Shown here one piece after another: positions 1-5,800 of a DNA stretch of 9,354 bases. The stretch covers positions 1 to 9,354 of the forward strand of contig CAKTUT010000063.1 of the NCBI GenBank assembly GCA_934621665.1. Direction: 5' to 3'. Positions within the stretch are counted from its first letter, which is position 1. Each line of letters opens with the position of its first letter. The position numbers and the translations under genes were made by a program. Under the pieces are notes generated by a model, which did not search any database, was not told where the DNA came from, and saw only the letters and a program-made list of their open reading frames with translations. The stretch comes from an uncultured Oscillospiraceae bacterium. GTDB lineage: Bacteria > Bacillota > Clostridia > Oscillospirales > Oscillospiraceae.

Positions 1-89
1 CCAATCGTTGATTTGTCAACAAGCTATTTTCTGCCGCGCGTTTGCCGAAATGTGTTCTCCCCTATTTGCTCCCCCCCCAGCAAAACAAC

Positions 90-119
90 GCCGAAGTCCA
101 ATCGGACTTCGGCTTTTTT
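90..119. terminator. Hairpin terminator closing the liv operon, probably bidirectional
   Basis: A perfect 10-bp stem (GCCGAAGTCC, 90-99, with GGACTTCGGC, 104-113) encloses a 4-base loop. Six T follow on the plus strand (114-119), so it is a textbook terminator for a plus-strand gene arriving from the left of the window. Read on the minus strand, it begins 22 bases after the livF stop and the stem is followed by GTTGTTTTGC, a weaker U-rich tail. It probably also ends the liv transcript. The bidirectional role is inference. Confidence 0.85.
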
Positions 120-135
120 GGTGGGAATGGCGGTT

Positions 136-843
136 TTAGCCGCCGAGGTAAGCCTTTTTCACAGAGTCGCTTTCCAAAAGCTCCTTGCCGCTTCCGGCAA
201 GGACGATGCGTCCCGTCTCCAGAACATAGCCGCGGTCGGCGACAGACAGCGCCGCCTGCGCGTTCTGCTCAACCAGCAAAATGGTTGTTCCGGCTGCGTG
301 CAGCTCGCGGATGATGTCAAAAATCTGCTCTACCAGCAGCGGCGCAAGACCCATCGACGGCTCATCCAGCATCAGAAGCTTTGGGTGTGACATCAGCGCG
401 CGGCCCATGGCCAGCATCTGCTGCTCACCGCCGGAGAGCGTGCCCGCAATCTGCTTACGGCGCTCCTCCATGCGCGGGAAGCGCTTGAACACGTCGGCAA
501 TGTCGGCGTCCAGCGAGGATTTCGGCTGCGTGTACGCGCCCATCTCCAGATTTTCTTCTACCGTCATTTGCAGGAAAATTCGCCGTCCCTCGGGAACCTG
601 CGCAAGTCCCCGCTCGACGATTTTGTGCGGCGCAACGCCCTTGAGATCGTGATCTTCAAAGATCACACTGCCGCTGCGCGGATGAAGAAGTCCGGAAACC
701 GTGTTCAGAACCGTGGATTTGCCCGCGCCGTTTGAACCGATCAGCGTGACAATCTCACCGGGATCGACGTGAAATGAAACGTCCTTGACGGCGTGGATGC
801 TGCCGTAGTAGACATGAATGTTGTTGACTTTCAGCAGTGCCAT
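136..843 (-). CDS. livF: LivF-type ATPase of a branched-chain/hydrophobic amino-acid ABC importer
   Basis: One of two ATPases that power the Liv (HAAT) importer at the inner face of the membrane. The 235-residue length is normal for LivF. Visible motifs are Walker A GSNGAGKST (36-44), the LivF-typical region VPEGRRIF (83-90), the signature LSGGEQQ (136-142) and Walker B LLMLDEP (156-162). Where most ABC ATPases have the switch histidine, this one reads LVEQN. That is the usual state in LivF and not damage. The ATG at 843 has AGGAGG at 852-857 with 8 bases of spacing, lying across the end of livG, so translation is probably coupled. It is the last gene of the operon and is followed by a terminator. 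Family assignment is firm; the exact amino acid carried cannot be read from the sequence. Confidence 0.95.
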   Translation of the reverse strand: MALLKVNNIHVYYGSIHAVKDVSFHVDPGEIVTLIGSNGAGKSTVLNTVSGLLHPRSGSVIFEDHDLKGVAPHKIVERGLAQVPEGRRIFLQMTVEENLEMGAYTQPKSSLDADIADVFKRFPRMEERRKQIAGTLSGGEQQMLAMGRALMSHPKLLMLDEPSMGLAPLLVEQIFDIIRELHAAGTTILLVEQNAQAALSVADRGYVLETGRIVLAGSGKELLESDSVKKAYLGG

Positions 844-846
844 CGC

Positions 847-1698
847 TTACGCCTCCTTTTGCTTGCCGAGATACGCCTCGATAACGGCGGGATTGGCCTG
901 AATTTCTGCCGGCGTGCCCTTGGCAATGATCTTGCCGAAGTTCAGCACGCAGATGCCCTCGCAAATGCCCATGACCAGATTCATATCGTGCTCGATGAGC
1001 AAAATTGCAATCTGGAACATATCGCGGATTTTTACGATATTTTCCATCAGCTCCGCCGTCTCCGACGGGTTCATACCGGCTGCCGGCTCGTCAAGCAGCA
1101 GCAGGCAGGGGTTTGTTGCCAGTGCGCGCACAATCTCCAGCCGGCGCTGTGCGCCATAGGGAAGCGACCCCGCCTTGTGCTCGGCCAGATCCTGCATATC
1201 AAAAATGCTGAGTAGCTCAAGCGCGCGCTCCTTTTCGATGCGCTCGCTGCGCCAGTACTGCGGCAGGCGGAACATGGCCGTGGCCAGATTGTAGTGCGTC
1301 TCGTTGTGCAGGCCGATCAGGACGTTGTCCATCACGCTCAGTTCCTTAAACAGGCGGATGTTCTGGAATGTACGGGCAATGCCCATGCGGTTGACTTGAA
1401 TGGTGTTCTTTCCGGCGGTGTCGATGCCGTCCAGCAGAATCGTACCACGCGTGGGCTGATAGACCTTTGTCAAAAGGTTAAAAACGGTGGTTTTGCCTGC
1501 GCCGTTTGGGCCGATCAGGCCGGAAATTTCCGTCCGGCCAAGGGCAATATCAAAGTCGCTGACGGCGCTCAGACCGCCAAAATCAATGCCAAGGTGACGC
1601 GTTTCCAAAATTGGGCGGCGGTTGATGTCGCGCTCGGGAAGCATATTCGGCGACGTCATCGGCACAAGCTTTGTCTGGGGACGAATGGGCTTATTCAT
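847..1698 (-). CDS. livG: LivG-type ATPase of a branched-chain/hydrophobic amino-acid ABC importer
   Basis: Second ATPase of the Liv importer, expected to pair with LivF under the LivH/LivM membrane core. The protein has 283 residues. Walker A GPNGAGKTT lies at 63-71, the Q-loop in RTFQNIRLF (109-117), the signature LPYGAQR at 179-185, Walker B LLLLDEP at 199-205 and the switch His in IEHD (His237). LPYG in place of LSGG is common in LivG. The C-terminal extension ending in EAYLG is also typical. There is an N-terminal extension of about 28 residues before the ABC domain; an internal ATG (Met14) is possible, but the ATG at 1698 has a strong AAGGAGG at 1707-1713, so I keep it. The gene overlaps the end of livM by 8 bp and ends 3 bp before livF. 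Confidence 0.95.
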   Translation of the reverse strand: MNKPIRPQTKLVPMTSPNMLPERDINRRPILETRHLGIDFGGLSAVSDFDIALGRTEISGLIGPNGAGKTTVFNLLTKVYQPTRGTILLDGIDTAGKNTIQVNRMGIARTFQNIRLFKELSVMDNVLIGLHNETHYNLATAMFRLPQYWRSERIEKERALELLSIFDMQDLAEHKAGSLPYGAQRRLEIVRALATNPCLLLLDEPAAGMNPSETAELMENIVKIRDMFQIAILLIEHDMNLVMGICEGICVLNFGKIIAKGTPAEIQANPAVIEAYLGKQKEA

Positions 1699-2794
1699 TT
1701 GCCGCGCCTCCTTGCTTTAATTCTTTTTTGCTCTTTCTCAGATTTGGACGGAAGATGGCGTTGAGCGCTTTTTCCAGAATGCGCGAGAGCGAGAAGTCAT
1801 AGCTGCCGAGCAGTCCCTTCGGCCGGAAGATCATCATGATGACCAGCGCCAGTGAGTAGGCAACCATTCGATAGTCGGCAACCGAGCGGAGCAGCTCCGG
1901 CAGGACAGTCAGCACCGTGGCCGAAAGGATCGAGCCGAGCATTGAGCCCATACCGCCAAGGACGACCATGACAAGGATTTCAATCGACTTCATGAACTTG
2001 AACGTAGAGGGATAGAGCGAGCCGAGATAGCCGGCATACAGGCAGCCCGCAATGCCCGCCAACATGGCCGACAGCACAAACGCCATCGTCTTATAGTAGG
2101 TAGTGGGGATGCCGACGCTCTCAGACGCAATTTCATTTTCGCGGATGGAGAGGATTGCGCGGCCGTGGCGCGACTTCATCACGGTATGGATCACAACGCA
2201 GGTGAGCACCACGCAGATAAACACCAGCGTAAACGAAGAATACTTGGGGATGCGCTTGAGGCCGGCCGCGCCATAGGTAAACCCAAAGCCCAGAATTGAG
2301 TCAATGTTCGTCAGTACAACGCGGATAATCTCTCCAAAGCCCAGCGTAATGATCGCCAGATAGTCACCGCGCAGGCGAAGCGCCGGGATGCCGATGATCA
2401 GGCCGAAAATACCAGCCACAACAGCGCTGAGGATAATGGCAATCACGACATAGGGAATAACGGCCGCCGTCTCGCCCGCTTTCAGCAGCTCTGCGGCGGG
2501 CGTCGCTTTCATAAAGATACCGGCGGCATACGCGCCAACAGCCATAAAGCCCGCGTGGCCGAGTGGAAGCTGCCCAAGGTAGCCGGTGGCCATGTTCAGC
2601 GACACGGCAAGGATGATATTGATGCCGACCGTGGTGAGAATGCCCACCCAGTAGTTCGTAATGACGCCCTTTGCAATCAGCGCGGTAAACGCGAACCACA
2701 GCGCCACAATCAGCGCAAGGTTAATGAGATAGCGCAGCGGCATAGGGATGCGGATTGGCGTATTGCGCCGCTCGGCGGCGGTTTTCTTTTTCAT
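1691..2794 (-). CDS. livM: LivM-type permease subunit of a branched-chain amino-acid ABC importer
   Basis: Integral membrane subunit that with LivH forms the translocation path. I start it at the ATG at 2794 (367 residues, MKKKTAAERR). This start has AGGAGG at 2803-2808 with 8 bases of spacing and lies 13 bp after the livH stop. The open frame extends upstream to 2866, but that part lies inside livH and lacks family similarity. Multiple hydrophobic segments run from about residue 21 to 325. Family hallmarks are LGHAGFMAVGAY (78-89), HGRAILSIRENE (210-221), VLGGMGS (279-285 region) and FRPKGLLG (323-330). The charged C-terminal tail (about 335-367) is probably cytoplasmic. The stop overlaps the livG start. 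Substrate specificity cannot be decided from the permease. Confidence 0.94.
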   Translation of the reverse strand: MKKKTAAERRNTPIRIPMPLRYLINLALIVALWFAFTALIAKGVITNYWVGILTTVGINIILAVSLNMATGYLGQLPLGHAGFMAVGAYAAGIFMKATPAAELLKAGETAAVIPYVVIAIILSAVVAGIFGLIIGIPALRLRGDYLAIITLGFGEIIRVVLTNIDSILGFGFTYGAAGLKRIPKYSSFTLVFICVVLTCVVIHTVMKSRHGRAILSIRENEIASESVGIPTTYYKTMAFVLSAMLAGIAGCLYAGYLGSLYPSTFKFMKSIEILVMVVLGGMGSMLGSILSATVLTVLPELLRSVADYRMVAYSLALVIMMIFRPKGLLGSYDFSLSRILEKALNAIFRPNLRKSKKELKQGGAANE

Positions 2795-2807
2795 CTTCCG
2801 CACCTCC

Positions 2808-3686
2808 TCAGACCTTTTCCGTAACCTTGTGACCCAGAATGCCGGTGGGCTTAATGAGCAGCACAAAGATCAAAATTGCAAACACGACGCCGTCTTTCCA
2901 CACGGAAAGACCAACCGCTGCAACCAGCGCCTCCAGCAGACCGATGGCAAACCCGCCGATCATTGCGCCGGGGATGGAGCCGATTCCGCCAAGGACGGCC
3001 GCGACGAACGCTTTCAGGCCGAGCATCGAGCCCATGGTGGGCGATGCCTGCGAGTAGGCGCACAGGTAAAGCACCGAGCCGATACCGGCCAGCGCCGAAC
3101 CGACCGCAAAGGTAAAGGAAATGGTCTTGTTCAGGCTGATGCCCATCAGCTGGGCTGCGCCCATGTCCTCCGACACGGCGCGCATTGCCTTGCCAAGGCG
3201 CGTTTTCTGAACCAGCATGGTCAGCGCAACCATGGAAACCACAGTCACGGCAATGGTGACGATGGCGGTATAGCTGATGGTGATGCCGCTTCCAAGCGTG
3301 ACGCTGCCGGGGATAATCACGTCCATACTCTTGGTATCCGCGCCGAACAGCAGCTGTGCGCCATTTTCCAGCAGGAATGAGATACCGATGGCCGTAATCA
3401 GAAGCGAAAGACGCGGCGCGGAGCGCAGCGGCGTGTAGGCGACCTTTTCAATGACCACGCCAAGCAGCGTGCTGGTCAGAATCGCCAGAATGACGGACAC
3501 GATGGGATGCAGGTGGAACGCGGTCATGGCATAAAACGCGGTGTAGGCGCCAACCATGATGATATCGCCGTGTGCAAAGTTGAGCAGCAGGATGATACCA
3601 TAGACCATGCTGTAGCCCAGCGCAACCAGCGCATAGACCGAACCGGTCTGTAAGCCGTTAATCAACTGGGAAATCAGAAGAGACAA
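2808..3686 (-). CDS. livH: LivH-type permease subunit of a branched-chain amino-acid ABC importer
   Basis: Membrane partner of LivM. Family motifs are unmistakable: INGLQTGSVYALVALGYSMVYG near the N-terminus, NFAHGD (36-41), LGKAMRAVSED (164-174) and AVLGGIGSIPG (230-240). The start is uncertain because no ATG fits. The open frame reaches a TTG at 3764, but that codon has no ribosome binding site and gives a non-family N-terminus. I prefer TTG at 3686 (292 residues), which has AAAGG at 3698-3702 with 11 bases of spacing. GTG at 3695 (295 residues) is the alternative, but the purine run is then only 2 bases away. A weak start here would lower expression relative to livJ, which suits a binding-protein-dependent system. 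The product is certain; the start is moderate. Confidence 0.92.
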   Translation of the reverse strand: MSLLISQLINGLQTGSVYALVALGYSMVYGIILLLNFAHGDIIMVGAYTAFYAMTAFHLHPIVSVILAILTSTLLGVVIEKVAYTPLRSAPRLSLLITAIGISFLLENGAQLLFGADTKSMDVIIPGSVTLGSGITISYTAIVTIAVTVVSMVALTMLVQKTRLGKAMRAVSEDMGAAQLMGISLNKTISFTFAVGSALAGIGSVLYLCAYSQASPTMGSMLGLKAFVAAVLGGIGSIPGAMIGGFAIGLLEALVAAVGLSVWKDGVVFAILIFVLLIKPTGILGHKVTEKV

Positions 3687-3723
3687 GTGCCTCACTGCCT
3701 TTCGTTTTAGAATACTGCGTCCG

Positions 3724-3755
3724 TTGACAAGGGCACGCGCATCTGCTCTTGTCAG
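3724..3755. repeat. Inverted repeat in the livJ-livH spacer
   Basis: TGACAAGGGCA (3725-3735) faces TGCTCTTGTCA (3744-3754) across an 8-base loop. The arms are 11 bp with one non-Watson-Crick position: G-U on the plus strand, A-C on the minus strand. It lies about 40 bases upstream of the proposed livH start, in the liv transcript leader to livH. No U-tract follows in either direction, so it is not a standard terminator. Its role is unknown; a processing or translation effect is possible. Confidence 0.5.
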
Positions 3756-3765
3756 CCGACGCAAC

Positions 3766-3787
3766 GCGGCATTTTATGTTATGCCGC
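3766..3787. repeat. Short inverted repeat in the livJ-livH spacer
   Basis: GCGGCAT (3766-3772) and ATGCCGC (3781-3787) form a perfect 7-bp stem around an A/T-only-plus-G 8-base loop. It lies between the long hairpin at 3803-3859 and the inverted repeat at 3724-3755. It adds to the impression that the whole spacer is folded in the RNA. There is no U-tract. Confidence 0.45.
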
Positions 3788-3802
3788 CGGGATGCGCGGG
3801 TG

Positions 3803-3859
3803 CTCCGGCACGGCACAGGGCGGGAAGCATGCTTCCCGCCTGCGCCGGTTTTGCCGGAG
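3803..3859. repeat. Long imperfect hairpin between livJ and livH
   Basis: A nested, nearly continuous hairpin of about 57 bases. The outer arms CTCCGGCA (3803-3810) and TGCCGGAG (3852-3859) pair perfectly. The middle arms CGGCACA (3811-3817) and TGCGCCG (3841-3847) pair with one mismatch. The inner arms GGCGGGAAGC (3819-3828) and GCTTCCCGCC (3831-3840) form a perfect 10-bp inverted repeat around AT. On the liv (minus) strand no T-run follows, so it looks like a processing or stability element, not a terminator. In binding-protein operons such a structure after the binding-protein gene can protect that mRNA and reduce downstream expression (as known for the malE-malF region). Applying that here is inference. 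Confidence 0.7.
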
Positions 3860-3913
3860 TCACAATTCAAAATCGGTGTATTTCTCTTTTAAATATCAGG
3901 CCGCCGAAAAAGC

Positions 3914-5161
3914 TTAGTACATTTCCTTAAAGACTTCCTCGCCACCGGTCAGCTCGATAATGGCAACAGACTTGATGGGGTTGTTGTTGTCATCGAACGA
4001 ATACGTACCGGTGATGCCCTCAACGCCGCTCATGGTCTTGATGGCGTCGATGACAGCCTGCTTATACTCCTCCGTGCCGGCCGTCAGACCTGCATCCTCA
4101 GCAGCCTTCAGGCCGTAGGCCATCAGCATTGCCGCATCGTAAGCGAGCGGCGCAAACATGTTGGGGACTTCGTCCACATCAAAGGTCTCGCAGTAGTCCT
4201 TTTCAAACTGTGCAACGGAATCCGTGCCGGGCGCGTAGCCGGAGCAGTAGACAGTACCCTCCAGATCCTCTGCGGAAGCGTAATCCTTGACCGAGCCAAA
4301 GCCGTCGCCGCCAAGGAACATTGCGGTGCAGCCTGCCTGACGGGCAGCCGTGATGGCAAGACCAGCTTCACCATAGTAGATCGGGCAGAACACAACGTCG
4401 GGGTTCTTTGCTGCAATGTTGGTCATCTGGGCTTTGAAGTCCTTGTCGCCGGTTGCGAACGCTTCGGTTGCAACAATCTCGAGGCCGAGCTTTTCTGCTT
4501 CTTCCACGAATGCGTTCTTCAGACCCTCGGAGTAGTCGCTGCCGGTTTCATAGAACACAGCGGCGGTCTTGGCGCCAACCTTTTCAGCCGCGTACTCGGC
4601 CATTTTCTGACCCTGGAACGGGTCGATGAAGCAGGCGCGGAACACGTTGGTACGAACCTCACCGGTATCCTCCATGACGGTGACGCCAGCAGCGGTGGCG
4701 GAAGCGGTAATCTGGGGCATGTTGTCCTCATAGGTCGCGTCTGCCAGTGCAATGGTCGTGCCGGTCAGAACCGAGCCGACAACGGCGGTAATGCCGTTTT
4801 CCTTGGCCAGATTGTAGGCATTGACAGCCTCAACGCCGTCGCCCTTGTCGTCATATTCCTTGACAACGACTTTCTTGCCGTTGATGCCGCCGTTCGCGTT
4901 CAGCTGATCGAAATACAGCATAACTGCGTTGCGGACGGGAATGCCGTACTGGGCATAGTCGCCGGTGGTGTTGCCGATGAACGCGATGGTGATTTCACCG
5001 TCGGCGGCGGCGTTATCAGCGGCCGGAGTCTCATCTGCGGACGAGTTATCAGACGCGGGGGTGTCGGTGGACTGTGCGGGCTTGGATGCACAGGCGCTCA
5101 GACCGCAAATCAGCATTGCGAACACCAGTACGAAACACATGACATTACGGAACTTTTTCAT
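3914..5161 (-). CDS. livJ: LivJ-type amino-acid-binding lipoprotein (Peripla_BP_6 family)
   Basis: Extracellular solute-binding lipoprotein that captures the substrate and delivers it to LivHM. The 415-residue protein begins with a type II signal peptide: MKKFRNVM, a hydrophobic core, then the lipobox LSAC with acylated Cys24. Residues about 25-55 are a low-complexity Ala/Asp/Ser/Pro linker, usual for Gram-positive membrane-tethered binding proteins. The Leu/Ile/Val-binding fold then runs from about residue 56 (ITIAFIGNTTGDYAQYG) to the C-terminus, with the typical NANGGINGKK (88-97 region) and a GTTIALADATYE segment. The ATG at 5161 has AGAGGT at 5169-5174. It is the first gene of the liv operon, followed by a structured spacer. 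Branched-chain amino acids are the likely ligand, but relatives bind other amino acids or amides, so the ligand is inferred. Confidence 0.93.
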   Translation of the reverse strand: MKKFRNVMCFVLVFAMLICGLSACASKPAQSTDTPASDNSSADETPAADNAAADGEITIAFIGNTTGDYAQYGIPVRNAVMLYFDQLNANGGINGKKVVVKEYDDKGDGVEAVNAYNLAKENGITAVVGSVLTGTTIALADATYEDNMPQITASATAAGVTVMEDTGEVRTNVFRACFIDPFQGQKMAEYAAEKVGAKTAAVFYETGSDYSEGLKNAFVEEAEKLGLEIVATEAFATGDKDFKAQMTNIAAKNPDVVFCPIYYGEAGLAITAARQAGCTAMFLGGDGFGSVKDYASAEDLEGTVYCSGYAPGTDSVAQFEKDYCETFDVDEVPNMFAPLAYDAAMLMAYGLKAAEDAGLTAGTEEYKQAVIDAIKTMSGVEGITGTYSFDDNNNPIKSVAIIELTGGEEVFKEMY

Positions 5162-5184
5162 TTTGCTTACCTCTTTTTGATATA

Positions 5185-5200
5185 TTTTTCAGCTGAAAAA
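5185..5200. promoter_or_regulatory. 16-bp perfect palindrome upstream of livJ, candidate operator
   Basis: TTTTTCAGCTGAAAAA is a perfect palindrome. It ends 10 bases upstream of the livJ ribosome binding site, between it and the terminator of the small upstream gene. A regulator dimer could bind here near the livJ promoter. It resembles but does not match the CodY box, because the TTTTC and GAAAA halves are separated by 4 bases here and by 1 in CodY. I could not identify a convincing -35/-10 pair for livJ. Function is inference. Confidence 0.4.
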
Positions 5201-5230
5201 CCAGCGTGAAAGCAGATGATAATAAATAAG

Positions 5231-5259
5231 AAAACGGCTCTGCCAAATCAGCAGAGCCG
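5231..5259 (-). terminator. Rho-independent terminator of the small membrane protein gene
   Basis: On the minus strand, CGGCTCTGC pairs perfectly with GCAGAGCCG (plus positions 5251-5259 and 5235-5243) around a 7-base loop. TTTTCTTATTTATT follows. It starts 14 bases after the stop codon of the 94-residue ORF and lies upstream of livJ, so it separates the two transcripts. Confidence 0.87.
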
Positions 5260-5272
5260 CTTGTGACGGTTT

Positions 5273-5557
5273 TTATGCCGCTGTGCGCTTTCGCGCCGCG
5301 AACACATTGCTGTTTGGCATACTATGAAATTTTACCGCTACCAGAGCCCATACGAGCAGGCTAATCAGCAGGCCGCCAAGGCCGATGATAATGGTAATCA
5401 TAATCAGGGAAATAAAAATGGACACAGCCAGAATGGCCGTGTCCAGAATAATCTCGAAAGCAGACGTTGCAGTTGTTGCACAGCAAGCAGCCGGTGCAGC
5501 GCAAGCCGCATCGGTGGCATGATCAGAAGTAGACTGGAAAGCATAAAACCGTGTCAT
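5273..5557 (-). CDS. Small hydrophobic protein of unknown function
   Basis: I do not recognise this 94-residue protein. Evidence that it is a real gene is strong: ATG at 5557 with AAAGGAG at 5566-5572 (8 bases of spacing), a near-consensus promoter at 5599-5627, and a terminator directly downstream. Residues 1-33 are polar, then Ala/Thr/Cys-rich, with Cys19, Cys25 and Cys26. Residues about 36-75 form a long hydrophobic stretch broken by GLGG (59-62), so one very long helix or a helical hairpin with two membrane segments is likely. The tail (76-94) is basic, with Lys76 and an ARKR cluster. There is no lipobox, sorting motif or catalytic motif. It is transcribed alone, away from the met operon and towards livJ. 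Candidates such as a small transporter accessory, stress peptide or bacteriocin-like peptide cannot be told apart by reading. Confidence 0.75.
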   Translation of the reverse strand: MTRFYAFQSTSDHATDAACAAPAACCATTATSAFEIILDTAILAVSIFISLIMITIIIGLGGLLISLLVWALVAVKFHSMPNSNVFAARKRTAA

Positions 5558-5598
5558 CGCTGCGACTCCTTTCTGCGAATGTCCTTTAAGTTGGCATC

Positions 5599-5627
5599 AT
5601 TTTAATGCTTTGCGCTGCAAAAGTCAA
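5599..5627 (-). promoter_or_regulatory. SigA-type promoter of the small membrane protein gene
   Basis: On the minus strand, -35 TTGACT (5622-5627) and -10 TAAAAT (5599-5604) are separated by exactly 17 bases. Each hexamer differs from consensus by one base. The expected start of transcription is near 5592, leaving a leader of about 35 bases before the ATG at 5557. The spacer itself contains an inverted repeat (see the next entry). Confidence 0.85.
5609..5621. promoter_or_regulatory. Inverted repeat within the promoter spacer, candidate operator
   Basis: TTTGC (5609-5613) and GCAAA (5617-5621) form a perfect inverted repeat with a 3-base centre, sitting wholly between the -35 and -10 boxes of the small-gene promoter. 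This is a classic repressor position. No regulator is encoded in the window, so assignment to a family is not possible. A 5-bp arm can arise by chance. Confidence 0.35.
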
Positions 5628-5731
5628 GGGAAAATTTCATGGTGTTTTTTATAGTTTTGCACAGATACTCCGCATTCATTATGTTGTAATTGCACAAAAA
5701 ACTGCATTGTGCGAAAAAAACGCGTAAAAAT

Positions 5732-5761
5732 CGAAATTTCCGCTTGACAAACCGAAATTTC
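5732..5761. promoter_or_regulatory. Paired CGAAATTTC boxes flanking the met operon -35 element
   Basis: CGAAATTTC occurs at 5732-5740 and again at 5753-5761. The inner GAAATTTC of each is itself a palindrome. The two are 21 bp apart centre to centre, about two helical turns, and bracket the -35 box at 5744-5749. The second box falls inside the promoter spacer. This arrangement would suit two regulator dimers on the same DNA face. No known regulator is assigned; an A/T-rich promoter context could also explain it. Confidence 0.4.
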
Positions 5762-5772
5762 TTTTGTAGACT
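5744..5772 (+). promoter_or_regulatory. SigA-type promoter of the metNIQ operon
   Basis: A perfect -35 TTGACA (5744-5749) is followed after 17 bases by TAGACT (5767-5772), four of six matches to the -10 consensus. It lies just upstream of the T-box leader and points towards metN. The start of transcription is expected near 5779. It is divergent from the small-gene promoter, with about 190 bases between the predicted start sites. Confidence 0.78.
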
Positions 5773-5800
5773 ACGGGCAACAATTGAACTTCGCAAAAGA

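Noticed and set aside
13..390. Plus-strand open frame of 125 codons opposite livF
   Set aside because: It has no recognisable family, runs through the terminator at 90-119, and most of it lies antisense to the well-supported livF gene.
2795..2866. Upstream extension of livM (24 extra residues)
   Set aside because: It lies inside livH, adds residues foreign to the LivM family, and the internal ATG at 2794 has a much better ribosome binding site.
3687..3764. Upstream extension of livH to the TTG at 3764
   Set aside because: No ribosome binding site precedes it, it would translate through the inverted repeat, and the extra basic residues are not LivH-like.
5185..5200. CodY box upstream of livJ
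   Set aside because: The halves resemble CodY (TTTTC/GAAAA), but the centre is 4 bases and not 1, so the site does not fit the consensus. Kept only as an unassigned palindrome.
5655..5713. Repeated TGCACA/TTGTGC elements, including a 6-bp inverted repeat (5692-5697 with 5707-5712)
   Set aside because: The arms are short, spacing between copies is irregular, and A/T-rich flanks make chance matches likely. Not strong enough to call a site.
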